A stretch of 64,000 bases of DNA from Fibrobacteria bacterium (lineage in GTDB: Bacteria; Fibrobacterota; Fibrobacteria; UBA11236), in the NCBI GenBank assembly GCA_025360005.1, contig JANYDA010000007.1:85895-149894 (forward strand). Direction: 5' to 3'. Shown here one piece after another: positions 45,567 through 54,076 of the stretch (position 1 is the stretch's first letter; each line of letters opens with the position of its first letter). Both the position numbers and the translations under genes were made by a program. Under the pieces are notes generated by a model that saw only the letters and a program-made list of their open reading frames with translations, made no database searches and had not been told where the DNA came from.

Positions 45567-45570
45567 TGAT

Positions 45571-46797
45571 CTAGACTTCTCCCTCAGGCTTCTTCTTGGC
45601 GAAGAGGGATTCCAATTCCGAGAACTTGCTGGGGGCGGCCACCGCCGTGGGCACGGGTTCGCCGACTCCGGGGATCTTGACGCCCTCGCGCGGCTTCAAC
45701 AGGAGTTCCTTCTCTTCGGGAGGCATATTGCCGAACTCGGTCTGGCCGTAAATGTCCAGTTCCTTGCCGATGAGCTTCGATGCCAAGCGCACGTTCTGGC
45801 CGCCGCGGCCGATGGCTTGCGACAGATCCTCGTCCCCCACGATGACGACCACGCGGCCGTCCCCGATATCCGTTATCTGCTTGATGTTCGCGGGCGAAAG
45901 GCCGCGGCGGATATAGGTATGCATATCATCGCTCCAGTGGATGATATCGATGCGCTCGTTGGAAAGCTCGCGCACGATGGCTTGCACGCGGTTTCCTTTC
46001 ATGCCCACGCAGGCGCCCACCGGATCGATCCTATCGTCCTTGGTGGTCACGGCTATCTTGGCGCGGTAGCCCGGGTCCCGGGACACGGCTTTGATAGTCA
46101 CGATGGCGTCGTAGATTTCCGGCACTTCCAGCTCGAACAGCTTGGCCAGGAAATCCGGATGCGTGCGCGAGAGCAGGATCTGCGGGCCCTTGGTGTTGGT
46201 GCTGACATTGGCGATGTAGGCGCGGATGGTGTCGCCCTGGCGGTAGCGCTCCTTGCGGATCTGCTCCTTGAGGGGGATGATGCCTTCCGTCTTCCCCAGG
46301 TTAACCAGGATGTTACCCCGGTCCACTTGCTGCACGGTGCCGGAGACCAAGGTGCCGATGCGGTGCTGGTAGTCCTCGAAGATCTTGTCGCGCTCCGCGT
46401 CCCGGACCTTCTGGAGGAGGATTTGCTTGGCCGACTGGATGGCCGCGCGGCCGAAGTTCTCGATAGGGATTTCCATTTCCAGGTAATCGCCCTCGGTGGC
46501 TTCCGAGTTGTATTCCTCGGCTTCGCCCACGAGCATGTACTTCTCATCATAGGCGGCCACTTCTTCCGGGGTCAGGGCCGGGTCCACGTCCGGATAATCG
46601 TCCACCACGTTGACGCGCAGGAACACGTGGATTTCGCCCGAGTCCTTGTCGATCTCGGCTTCGATGTTCTTGGCCAGGTTCAGGTATTTCTTGGCCGCAT
46701 TGATCAGACTCTGCTGGAGGGTGTTGACCACCACTTCCGGGCCCAGATTCTTGGACTTGGCGATGAGGTTCAGGCTTTCAAAGATTTCAGCTGCCAT
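45571..46797 (-). CDS. nusA: transcription termination/antitermination factor NusA
   Basis: 408 residues. N-terminal RNA-polymerase-binding domain (1-125), S1 domain (about 140-205, LVSGTVQQVDRGNILVNLG), KH1 (about 235-300, with VGACVGMKGNRVQAIVREL) and KH2 (about 305-370, with AIGRGGQNVRLASKLIG). There is no extended acidic C-terminus. Modulates pausing, termination and antitermination. Two in-frame structural features match the standard bacterial form. Follows rimP by 57 bases. Confidence 0.97.
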   Translation of the reverse strand: MAAEIFESLNLIAKSKNLGPEVVVNTLQQSLINAAKKYLNLAKNIEAEIDKDSGEIHVFLRVNVVDDYPDVDPALTPEEVAAYDEKYMLVGEAEEYNSEATEGDYLEMEIPIENFGRAAIQSAKQILLQKVRDAERDKIFEDYQHRIGTLVSGTVQQVDRGNILVNLGKTEGIIPLKEQIRKERYRQGDTIRAYIANVSTNTKGPQILLSRTHPDFLAKLFELEVPEIYDAIVTIKAVSRDPGYRAKIAVTTKDDRIDPVGACVGMKGNRVQAIVRELSNERIDIIHWSDDMHTYIRRGLSPANIKQITDIGDGRVVVIVGDEDLSQAIGRGGQNVRLASKLIGKELDIYGQTEFGNMPPEEKELLLKPREGVKIPGVGEPVPTAVAAPSKFSELESLFAKKKPEGEV

Positions 46798-46854
46798 CTA
46801 AAACTCCAGTGCTCTACAAAACTCGCAATACTCGCAATACTCTCGAAAATCCGC

Positions 46855-47337
46855 TTAAGTAAGTCTCACATCCACCTTGGCCTGAAGAATCAGATCCAAA
46901 GGGATGGAACGGGGCGTCCCGTCCGCGTCTATGGTAATGTCGGACTCTCCGACGTCCGCCAATGTGCCGACCACGAGCCTTTTGTTGCCCATGCCTTCCA
47001 CCGGCTCCCGGGTGGAAACGCGCACGAAGCGGCCCAGGTTGCGGCGGTAATCCTTGAGGGTCTTGAAGGGCCGATCCAGACCGGGCGAAGACACTTCGAG
47101 AATGTAGTTCTCGTCCTGCATAACGTTGTCCGCGTCCAGAAGGGTCCCCAATTCCCGGCTGACCCTGGCGCAATCATCCACGTTCACGCCCTCACGCTTG
47201 CCGATGTAAACTCGCAGGACGCGGCGCTTGCCGGCGCGGAAGATTTCCACGTCGACCAAATCCAGGCCGCCCGACTCGGCAACCTTGGCCGCCAATTGCG
47301 AGATGTTCTCAATCAAATCCAAAAGGGCTCCTGCCAT
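46855..47337 (-). CDS. rimP: ribosome maturation factor RimP
   Basis: 160 residues, normal length: GLDLVDVEIFRAGKRRVLRVYI, VNVDDCARVSRELGTLLDA and YILEVSSPGLDRPFKTLKDY are characteristic. It assists 30S assembly. First gene of the rimP-nusA-infB operon; the promoter should lie in the 222-base gap to the divergent small membrane gene. Confidence 0.96.
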   Translation of the reverse strand: MAGALLDLIENISQLAAKVAESGGLDLVDVEIFRAGKRRVLRVYIGKREGVNVDDCARVSRELGTLLDADNVMQDENYILEVSSPGLDRPFKTLKDYRRNLGRFVRVSTREPVEGMGNKRLVVGTLADVGESDITIDADGTPRSIPLDLILQAKVDVRLT

Positions 47338-47559
47338 CCATTCAGCCGCAAGGCTCTATCCACTCGGGTGGGTTCCCCGCCCTCAACGAATCGGAAATCT
47401 TAAAGAAGGGGGAAGTGGGAAACCACTACAAGGTTAAAAATTAAGTAAATTATGCGACGATCGGCAAGGTTGCAAGACCTAATCCCCGCAGGAAATACGG
47501 GGTACCGGGTTCGAGTCCATTTCAATCCGAATTCCCAAGGTTCTGGAGGTTATCCGCGC

Positions 47560-47772
47560 ATGAAGCTTATTCTCATCCTCATCATAGGACTAGGGGGATT
47601 GTGGCTATCCCTTAAGCAATTGCGCAAAAACTTAGGGGAAATCCGTTCCAAACCCAAGGGCTCGCATAGGTTGGAAGATAAGGTTTTCAACTATCCGTTG
47701 ATGTTCCTCTGGTTCGGCTACCTGATCGTATTTTTCGGGGGGCTGATCGTGAACAACTTGATCCTCCACTAA
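47560..47772 (+). CDS. small two-helix membrane protein
   Basis: 70 residues from ATG 47560 with GGAGGT ten bases upstream. The frame is open to 47452, but the upstream part looks like leader sequence. Helix one at 2-17 (LILILIIGLGGLWLSL), a basic loop (KQLRKNLGEIRSKPKGSHRLED), helix two at about 44-66. No family recognised. Divergent from rimP and convergent with mazG. Confidence 0.6.
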   Translation: MKLILILIIGLGGLWLSLKQLRKNLGEIRSKPKGSHRLEDKVFNYPLMFLWFGYLIVFFGGLIVNNLILH

Positions 47773-47812
47773 AACCGATTCGGGACAACTCTCCGCAAAG
47801 CATCGTGCGTCG

Positions 47813-48640
47813 CTACGGGCTCCTTGCCTTCTCCATCCCCTTCACCCTCGCCCAAAGCGCCTCTTTCTCCTCCAGGCTCAGCCCTTTGAACTCTGTCCCG
47901 GCGGCCGACGCCAACTCTTCCATCTTCCCATACCGGTCCATGAACTTCCGATTAGCGCGCGCCAGTGACTGCTCCGGGTCGAGCTTGAAGAAACGGCCCA
48001 GATTGACCGTTGCGAAAAGCAAATCGCCGAACTCGCTTTCCAAACGGTCCTGATCGGGCTTGCCCGCTTCCGCTTCCGCCCGGAACTCTTCCAGCTCCTC
48101 GCGGATCTTTTCCATTGGCCCGGTATAATCGGGCCAATCGAAGCCGGTTTCCTTGGCCCGCTTCTGCAGCTTATCGGCCTTGAGCAAAGCGGGAAGATGC
48201 CTGGGCATGCCGCCTAATCCGGAGTCGGGTAAATTTTTCTCCCCGGCCGCCTCCGTCGCCAGCGCGGCCTTCTCGGCTTTTTTCAGTTCGTCCCATTTCT
48301 TCTCCACCGATTCCGCCGAATCCAATTTCAGCTCGCCGAACACATGCGGATGGCGGCGCACCAGCTTCTCGCTGATGCCCTGCACCACTTCCGCGAAATC
48401 GAAATCGCCGGTTTCCTTGGCCAATTGGGCGTGGAACACCACCTGCAGCAATACGTCCCCCAACTCTTCTTTCATATTGGCGCGATCGGCATTTTCCACT
48501 GCATCGATGAACTCATAAGACTCTTCGATGAGATAGTTGAGAAGGCTGCGGTGGGTTTGCTTTTTGTCCCAGGGGCATCCGTCCGGAGCCCGGAGCTGGG
48601 CCATAATGTCGAGCAAATCGCTGAGTGAATAACGCTTCAT
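47813..48640 (-). CDS. mazG: nucleoside triphosphate pyrophosphohydrolase MazG
   Basis: 275 residues from ATG 48640, a good start with AGGTATAGGA upstream; the longer frame to 48895 is not conserved. Two MazG repeats: LRAPDGCPWDKKQTH then EESYEFIDA and EELGDVLLQVVFHA, and a second with EELEEFRAE and FGDLLFATVNLGRF. It hydrolyses dNTPs and NTPs, limiting aberrant nucleotides, and in E. coli also lowers ppGpp under stress. Divergent from dprA. Confidence 0.93.
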   Translation of the reverse strand: MKRYSLSDLLDIMAQLRAPDGCPWDKKQTHRSLLNYLIEESYEFIDAVENADRANMKEELGDVLLQVVFHAQLAKETGDFDFAEVVQGISEKLVRRHPHVFGELKLDSAESVEKKWDELKKAEKAALATEAAGEKNLPDSGLGGMPRHLPALLKADKLQKRAKETGFDWPDYTGPMEKIREELEEFRAEAEAGKPDQDRLESEFGDLLFATVNLGRFFKLDPEQSLARANRKFMDRYGKMEELASAAGTEFKGLSLEEKEALWARVKGMEKARSP

Positions 48641-48760
48641 TCCTATACCTCTATCCCGAAAAAATGCATCCTTTCGCGGAAAAAAGGCATTGATCGGACA
48701 ACGGGGCGTAACCAATATGGAAATGGAGTGAGAATTCCTCACAACCGGAGAAAAACACCC

Positions 48761-48790
48761 TTGCGAACCTGTACAAATGTGCAGTATATT
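48761..48790 (+). promoter_or_regulatory. candidate sigma-70 promoter of dprA, possibly leaderless
   Basis: TTGCGA (48761-48766), 18 bases, TATATT (48785-48790). Transcription would begin about seven bases later, at or within the ATG at 48797, so the mRNA may lack a leader. No ribosome site precedes that ATG. An ATG at 48809 is the alternative start. Confidence 0.4.
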
Positions 48791-48796
48791 TTGCGT

Positions 48797-50143
48797 ATGG
48801 AAACTTGCATGGATGGGGGCGACTTGCCTCCGGAAGAGATCAGAAGAATGTTGGCTTTGGCCATGGCCCCCCATGTGGGACCGGCCACGTTTCACAAGCT
48901 GATGGCGGCATTCGGTTCGGCGGAGGGCGTCTTCGCCGCAGCCACGGCGGAGCTTACCGCCGTGTGCCCGCAGTTGAAGCCGGAAAGCCTGGAAGCGATT
49001 CTGGGGGGACCTAATCTCAAGGCCGTGCGTTTCCAGGAGGAAACCTGCTTGCGGCTTAAAGTCCGTATCGTCTCGGAGCGATCGACGGCATACCCGGCCT
49101 CGCTGCGGAGCTTACCGCAACCGCCGCCCTTCTTGTTCATGGCGGGAACGTGGAGGCGGGAGGATGCCAAAGCCCTGGCCGTGGTGGGAACCCGGTATCC
49201 TTCCAGTTACGGGTCGCGCATGGCGCGGGAGTTGACTGCGGGAATGTCCGAAGCCGGCTACACGATCGTTTCCGGATTGGCCCGAGGCATAGATACTTTG
49301 GCCCATGATTCGGCGTTGGCCGCGGGCGCGCATACCGTAGCGGTATTGGGTTCCGGATTGGATTGGATCTATCCGCCGGAAAACGTCCAGCTGGCGCGCC
49401 GTGTCGCCAAGCAGGGTTGCGTCCTATCCGAATTCCCGATGGGCGTGGCGCCCAATGCCAGCCACTTTCCCCGTCGCAACCGCATTATCAGCGCCTTGTC
49501 GCTGGGGACCTTGGTGGTGGAAGCAGGCAATGACAGCGGCGCCCTCATCACCGCCGATTACGCCGCTGATCAAGGTCGGGAGGTATTCGCCGTGCCCGGT
49601 GCGGTGCATCAGCCCGGCAGCCAAGGCACGCATAAATTGATCCAGGAGGGCGCGCACCTGGTAGAGAGGGCGGAGGATATCGTCCGCCTGTTGCAAAGCG
49701 CCAACCAGGCTGTGCCGGCACGGCGATTCACGGTAGCGGGAGCGAAAGCGGAAATGGAGATGGAGGCAGTGGAACAGGGAGCAACGCCGCAAAGCGAAAG
49801 CACGCCGGGAAGCGAGGCGCCCCCGGATGCGGAGGTGCCCAGGCTTTTCCCGCCATCGGCCGGAGAGACGGGGCCGCACATGGTGGACAAATGGATCCCG
49901 GTCAAGATCATCGATCCACCCACGGTTTTGGAATCCGCTGCGGCGGGCCTGGATGAAGAAGCCAAATCGCTTTTGAGCCTGATTGGCAGGGAGGCCATCA
50001 CCTTGGATGCAATCGCCGAAAAGGCGCGTCGCAAACCGCGCTTCCGCGATGCCGCAGCCCATCGCCTGCTTGCGGGTTTGTTGGAGTTGGAATTGAAAGG
50101 CAGGGTCAAGCGCATGCCCGGCGCCCTGTTCCGCCTCTCATGA
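48797..50143 (+). CDS. dprA: DNA-processing protein DprA (Smf)
   Basis: 448 residues. Helical N-terminus (SAM-like, about 10-70), Rossmann core at about 120-330 with VVGTRYPSSYGSRMAREL, YTIVSGLARGIDTLAHDSAL, VLGSGLDWIYPPEN, LSEFPMGVAPNASHFPRRNRIIS and GALITADYAADQGREVFAVPG, then a Glu/Ser/Pro-rich linker and a winged-helix C-terminus (about 385-448). It loads RecA on incoming single-stranded DNA in natural transformation. Other competence genes are not in view. The stop overlaps the next gene by ATGA. Confidence 0.95.
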   Translation: METCMDGGDLPPEEIRRMLALAMAPHVGPATFHKLMAAFGSAEGVFAAATAELTAVCPQLKPESLEAILGGPNLKAVRFQEETCLRLKVRIVSERSTAYPASLRSLPQPPPFLFMAGTWRREDAKALAVVGTRYPSSYGSRMARELTAGMSEAGYTIVSGLARGIDTLAHDSALAAGAHTVAVLGSGLDWIYPPENVQLARRVAKQGCVLSEFPMGVAPNASHFPRRNRIISALSLGTLVVEAGNDSGALITADYAADQGREVFAVPGAVHQPGSQGTHKLIQEGAHLVERAEDIVRLLQSANQAVPARRFTVAGAKAEMEMEAVEQGATPQSESTPGSEAPPDAEVPRLFPPSAGETGPHMVDKWIPVKIIDPPTVLESAAAGLDEEAKSLLSLIGREAITLDAIAEKARRKPRFRDAAAHRLLAGLLELELKGRVKRMPGALFRLS

Positions 50144-50601
50144 ACGCCTTGGATTACCGATACGCCGCGGCCTTGCGGCAAGCCGCCGTCTTGAGGCGGC
50201 CGCTGCCGCGGGAAAATGTTATGCTGATGTTGAGAAAGAACTACCTTTCCCCTTTTAAAGCTACGCAACGCATGGGTAAAACCTCCGCAACAAATCCCGG
50301 TTCCCGAAAAAGAATCAAGTGGCTCCGCTATTTTCTGTTGGCCGCGGCAGGGCTGGGCGTCTATCATATCTTGAGCGGCCCCAGCGGCGCCTTGAATCTG
50401 TTCCGGCTGCGTAAGGAAAACGCGGATCTGACGGGAGAATTGGACAGCCTGGCCTTGCGCAAGCAAGCCCTGGAAATCGAAAAGCAGCGTTTGGAAAAGG
50501 ACACCGCCTATCTCGAGGGGGTAGCCCGCGAGGAACTGGGGATGGCCAAGCCCAACGAGAGGGTTTACCGGTTTGTGCAACCGGGTGACAAGAAGAAATA
50601 A
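50140..50601 (+). CDS. DivIC/FtsB-like septum-formation initiator protein
   Basis: 153 residues, ATGA-coupled to dprA; an ATG at 50272 (109 residues) is a plausible alternative because it starts just before the basic, transmembrane region. One membrane helix (about 62-80) then a coiled coil (RKENADLTGELDSLALRKQ) and the DivIC-type ending VAREELGMAKPNERVYRFV. Such proteins help build the divisome with FtsL and FtsQ. Confidence 0.82.
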   Translation: MNALDYRYAAALRQAAVLRRPLPRENVMLMLRKNYLSPFKATQRMGKTSATNPGSRKRIKWLRYFLLAAAGLGVYHILSGPSGALNLFRLRKENADLTGELDSLALRKQALEIEKQRLEKDTAYLEGVAREELGMAKPNERVYRFVQPGDKKK

Positions 50602-50620
50602 AGCGGACTTGAAAAGACTG

Positions 50621-50649
50621 AAAAGAAATAGGGCCCTTCAGGGCCCTAT
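50621..50649 (-). terminator. intrinsic terminator of the HTH-PAS gene
   Basis: A nine-base-pair stem ATAGGGCCC/GGGCCCTAT (50628-50649) with a TTCA loop, followed on the minus strand by TTTCTTTT (plus 50621-50627). It lies between convergent genes and may also stop transcription from the dprA operon. Confidence 0.8.
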
Positions 50650-50673
50650 CCGTTCCAGAGGTGAATCGGGATT

Positions 50674-51222
50674 TTACTTCTTGCCCTTTTCCTTACAGGC
50701 CACCACGAAGCCTGCGAGCACTCCGTCCATGTAAAACCGGGAAATGGTCATGATGCCGGTGAGCTGCTTGCCGTAACGGGTTTCCTGTTGAGCTTCGATC
50801 TGCAGGGATTTGTCCTGCCAGGGGGAACGGACCAGGGAATCCAGGGGAGCGTCCGAGCCGTTGATCTTCGCCACGATCTTGCTCAGAGGCTTGCCGAGCA
50901 TCTCCACTTGGGTATGCCCGTATAAGGTGCGGGACGCTTCGTTCCAGGCGATGACCTTGAGTTCCGCGTCCGTGACCACCACGGCGGGGCCGGTGGCGTT
51001 GCGATAAGCCGCCGCGGCCTTGGTGGCTCGAGCGTAGATTTCCTCGTCCAGAGCTTCGGGAGAGATGCCAATCTCTTCGACATAGCGCATAACGGCTTCT
51101 TCGGTGAGGCGCCTGGGACCACGTCCAATCCGCTCGTACGGCATCCGGCCTTGGTCCAGCCAGTTGATGACCGTCTGCGCAGAGACATGGAACAATTTCG
51201 CCACTTCCCCTGTAGTTAACAT
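50674..51222 (-). CDS. helix-turn-helix regulator with PAS domain
   Basis: 182 residues from ATG 51222 with AGGAG seven bases upstream. N-terminal excisionase/MerR-type HTH (LTTGEVAKLFHVSAQTVINWLDQGRMPYERIGRGPRRL), a connecting helix, and a PAS domain at about 75-175 (AVVVTDAELKVIAWNEASRTLYGH). Such proteins couple ligand or redox sensing to DNA binding; no cofactor residue is obvious. It is convergent with the DivIC-like gene. Confidence 0.85.
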   Translation of the reverse strand: MLTTGEVAKLFHVSAQTVINWLDQGRMPYERIGRGPRRLTEEAVMRYVEEIGISPEALDEEIYARATKAAAAYRNATGPAVVVTDAELKVIAWNEASRTLYGHTQVEMLGKPLSKIVAKINGSDAPLDSLVRSPWQDKSLQIEAQQETRYGKQLTGIMTISRFYMDGVLAGFVVACKEKGKK

Positions 51223-51444
51223 TTTGAACTCCTGAAACTCCACTCTCCCGTACATGCGGCGCGGGTAGTCATTTCTGTTGGTTATTATGCACCAGGTTTA
51301 GCGGAGTTTCAACGAATTTCTTTTTTTGGACTGTTACCTGTGATGGCGATTATGCATGTTCATGGGCTTTCCGCGATGCTGCCGGCTTGGGTAAAAACCC
51401 GAATTTAACCGGCGCGTACGCGCGACTCATGCCGCGTGGAATGT

Positions 51445-51450
51445 TATAAT
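51445..51450 (+). promoter_or_regulatory. perfect -10 element (TATAAT) upstream of the HATPase gene
   Basis: TATAAT is exact; seventeen bases upstream, GCGACT (51422-51427) is a weak -35. Transcription from it would start near 51456-51457, at the GTG used as a start, so this may be another leaderless message. No ribosome site is seen before either GTG 51456 or ATG 51471. Confidence 0.35.
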
Positions 51451-51455
51451 CTCCG

Positions 51456-52454
51456 GTGTCAGGCTTAGTTATGGATATGGACTTGCTGCTGCGCATTCCC
51501 GTGGTATTCCTTGGCTCCGACGCCGCGCTGGCAGGGCGTTTAAAGGAGTGTTACGCCGGTATCAGCTGGGGCGCCGAGTACCGTATGGTACCCCGCTTCC
51601 AAGCCTTGCCGGCCAAGGAATGGCGTTCCGCTTTGCCGGCCGCGGGACCCGGGATGGCCTTCGTGGAAATCACGGATGCGGGCACGGAAGGCGAGTCCAA
51701 GCTGATCCGCGAAATAGGAGTAATGAATTCCGGATTGCAAGTGGTCTTGCTGGCCGATGATGACGTGGATTATTTCCAGATCGCGAGCGGCTTCCGCATC
51801 GGGAATGTGATCAAGAAGAACCGTTTCGATACCGCCATCGTGCATGCGCTCACCATCCGACTGCTTACGGGCAACATCTTCGGCTTTGCGCCTTATTTCC
51901 CGGCAGGTTTCACCGTGGGTCCATTGTACCGTACCTTCTCCGGTCATGTTGCCATAGAGACCGTGATCGAAGAATGCTACCAGGCCTGCCAGCCTTATGT
52001 GAATGCGGACGAGCTTTCCAGTTTCCGCATCTTCATCCACGAATTGCTGATCAACACCTTTTCCTACGCCATAGAAGGCATTAGCCCGGAAGACCGGGAC
52101 ACCAAACTGCTGCGGCCCAGGCCGGAGGTGGATATCGCCGAGCGCCGTGCCATCAAGATCAGCCTGGTGACCGATCATGAGAAGGTGGGAGTGAGCGTGA
52201 TGGATTCGACGGGATCGCTCAGCATGCTCCGGGTATTGCAGAAGTTACGTCGCCAATCCAAGATAGGCGGAGAGAAAATGCCGCCGGGAATCTGGGACGA
52301 AAGCGGCCGGGGAATGTCCATGGTCTACCGTTACAGCCGCTTCATAGTGAACATCCTCAAGGGCGTGCGCACGGAAACGATTTTCCTCCAGTATCACGAA
52401 AAGGAGTTGAACCGCTTTGAAAGTATCATCATTACGGAAGTAAATCCCTTTTAG
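51456..52454 (+). CDS. pseudo-receiver/HATPase anti-sigma-like protein
   Basis: 332 residues. Residues about 12-145 have a receiver-like alternation of strands and helices (IPVVFLGSDAALAGRLKECY, QVVLLADDDVD, IGNVIKKNRF), but the phospho-acceptor position is not clear (VEITD at 70-74). Residues about 165-330 form a GHKL ATPase of the anti-sigma/serine-kinase type: N-box HELLINTF (E196, N200), D-box VMDSTG (248-253) and G-box DESGRGMSM (281-289). It could phosphorylate or hold an antagonist or sigma factor; partners are not adjacent. Start is uncertain (GTG 51456 or ATG 51471). Confidence 0.65.
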   Translation: MSGLVMDMDLLLRIPVVFLGSDAALAGRLKECYAGISWGAEYRMVPRFQALPAKEWRSALPAAGPGMAFVEITDAGTEGESKLIREIGVMNSGLQVVLLADDDVDYFQIASGFRIGNVIKKNRFDTAIVHALTIRLLTGNIFGFAPYFPAGFTVGPLYRTFSGHVAIETVIEECYQACQPYVNADELSSFRIFIHELLINTFSYAIEGISPEDRDTKLLRPRPEVDIAERRAIKISLVTDHEKVGVSVMDSTGSLSMLRVLQKLRRQSKIGGEKMPPGIWDESGRGMSMVYRYSRFIVNILKGVRTETIFLQYHEKELNRFESIIITEVNPF

Positions 52455-52768
52455 TCCGGACTCCGGAAAACCCGATGGCCACAGGGCCTGGATGCTTGCC
52501 ATACTCCCGCGACACCGCCCCCATACCTCCAATTTTTCTAATGACCCCGGATTAGTCATCTAATGCATTTTCGCTACTTGTTCACAGTCTATTCACAAGT
52601 GTTAACAAGTATGCGGCTATGAACATGGGAAATCTGAAGGTTACGGGCACTTGAGTATTCCCTTACCCTCTTGAAAGGATAAATGACCAAGTTTTGTTAA
52701 CTTTTGGAGGCCTTTTGGAAGAACACAAGCATTCCAAATGCGTACACCTCAAAGGAGAATAGGTCACA
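52455..52768. other. 314-base intergenic region with inverted repeat
   Basis: ACTTGTT (52576-52582) and AACAAGT (52604-52610) are perfect inverted arms. Between them, TTCACA occurs twice, 11 bases apart (52581-52586 and 52592-52597), a helical-turn spacing seen in regulator sites. The region is AT-richer than its surroundings and supplies AAAGGAG before the gene at 52769. No -10/-35 pair could be fixed. Confidence 0.4.
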
Positions 52769-53977
52769 ATGACGAAACTCAAAACAGCAGCGATTACAGG
52801 CATGGTGGTTTCCGGCCTGGCCGGATGGGCTTTGGCTCAGGGCGGATCCTCAAGCGCGTTTCCCACGCCCTCCGGATCGTCCAGCTCCTCCGGCTCGGTC
52901 GCTCCCCGCACCGGGTTGTATACCGGCGTGACCAAGGGGAATGGTGCGGCCGACAATACCGTGGATGATTACTCCCACCGTCCCACCTTGATCGGCAATA
53001 AGCAATACTTCGCGGGCTTTGGCGGAGCCAACCTGGCCAGCGGGGCCTTTTCCTTTGAGGGCAAGGGGTTGAATTGGTTCGGTAGCGTGACCGGCGGCGG
53101 GGATCCCAACCTATTGCGTTTGGGGGCAGGCAGCGGCACCAACTGGGGCGGCGGTTTGTTGCTTTCCATAGATCGATCCAATGTTACCACGCCTGCAGGC
53201 GAGACCAAGACCACTTTCCAAGGCGACGGCTTGGGCGCTTTCGGTGATTTCAACCTGGGCGGCAGCGACGTGTATGGTGAAATCGGATGGTTCACCGGTT
53301 TTCCCAGCGCTCTCGCGAGCGTGGGCGGTGGTAATACCATCGATGACAAAGTGACCGGATTTACCGACTACAACTGGTACCTGAGCTTTATGGGAGGGTG
53401 GAAAAAAGACGCCACTACGGAAGGGACTCATTCCTTGAACGCGGAGTTCTCTTATCTCCTGGGTAAAAACACCTCCAGCGGCCGCACCCCGGAAACGGAC
53501 AACTCCACCAACCAGGTTCGGTTGAATCTTGCCCATGGCTATATCCTGCGGGCGACGACCGATTACTCGGTATTCCTAGGCACCAACGGCGGCCTGCTCT
53601 GGCAATCCGACAAGACCAACACCCCTTCCGTGAATGCGAGCCATGTGGCCGTATTCGCCAGCCCCAATATCGCGTTCCAAAAGCAACTGGGCCATGGGTT
53701 TGAAGGTTTCTCCGGAGGATCCGTGACCGGAGCCTTCGATACCTATTCGGATGAAGTTCCGGCCGGTGCGGCGGGTCCCGGAGTTGCGGGAGCCACGGAT
53801 TGGACCACGCTCCTTACCGGCAGCGCCGATGTGGCCGTAGGCCTACGCTGGGTCAAAGACAACTTCGCCCTGGAAGGCAGCCTTAAGGAAACCGTGCTCC
53901 AGAACGGCCCCTACTTGGTGGGCGGCAACGCCGGACAGGGCCTGTTCGCGGAAGTGGGCATGTCGTTGGGAATTTGA
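52769..53977 (+). CDS. exported barrel-like protein of unknown function
   Basis: 402 residues. Signal peptide ending LAGWALA, a Ser/Gly-rich linker (about 25-45), then alternating Gly/aromatic-rich strands to the end (GGLLLSIDRS, DVYGEIGWFTGF, NWYLSFMGGWKKD, SLNAEFSYLLGK, DVAVGLRWVKD, FAEVGMSLGI). The pattern suggests an outer-membrane beta-barrel of 12-16 strands. AAAGGAG before the start is strong. No homologous family recognised. A strong terminator follows. Confidence 0.7.
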   Translation: MTKLKTAAITGMVVSGLAGWALAQGGSSSAFPTPSGSSSSSGSVAPRTGLYTGVTKGNGAADNTVDDYSHRPTLIGNKQYFAGFGGANLASGAFSFEGKGLNWFGSVTGGGDPNLLRLGAGSGTNWGGGLLLSIDRSNVTTPAGETKTTFQGDGLGAFGDFNLGGSDVYGEIGWFTGFPSALASVGGGNTIDDKVTGFTDYNWYLSFMGGWKKDATTEGTHSLNAEFSYLLGKNTSSGRTPETDNSTNQVRLNLAHGYILRATTDYSVFLGTNGGLLWQSDKTNTPSVNASHVAVFASPNIAFQKQLGHGFEGFSGGSVTGAFDTYSDEVPAGAAGPGVAGATDWTTLLTGSADVAVGLRWVKDNFALEGSLKETVLQNGPYLVGGNAGQGLFAEVGMSLGI

Positions 53978-54006
53978 TCCCATCCCCGCGGGGATTTTAC
54001 CTTTCT

Positions 54007-54070
54007 GCTTCCGGCGCGGAGGCGGCCCCTGCGGGCCGTTACCCGCGGCACCGGAAGCTTTTTTATTTTA
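54007..54070 (+). terminator. strong intrinsic terminator of the barrel-like gene
   Basis: GCTTCCGG (54007-54014) pairs with CCGGAAGC (54051-54058) around a nested GGCCC/GGGCC hairpin, followed by TTTTTTATTTTA. A smaller perfect palindrome at 53982-53995 precedes it. The DUF486 gene begins seven bases after the T-run. Confidence 0.85.
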
Positions 54071-54076
54071 GCGGCC

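Noticed and set aside
47452..47535. tRNA-like stretch with GGGTTCGAGTCC and a CCCCG...CGGGG hairpin upstream of the small membrane gene
   Set aside because: The T-stem does not pair (CCGGG against CCATT), and no acceptor stem or anticodon arm can be drawn.
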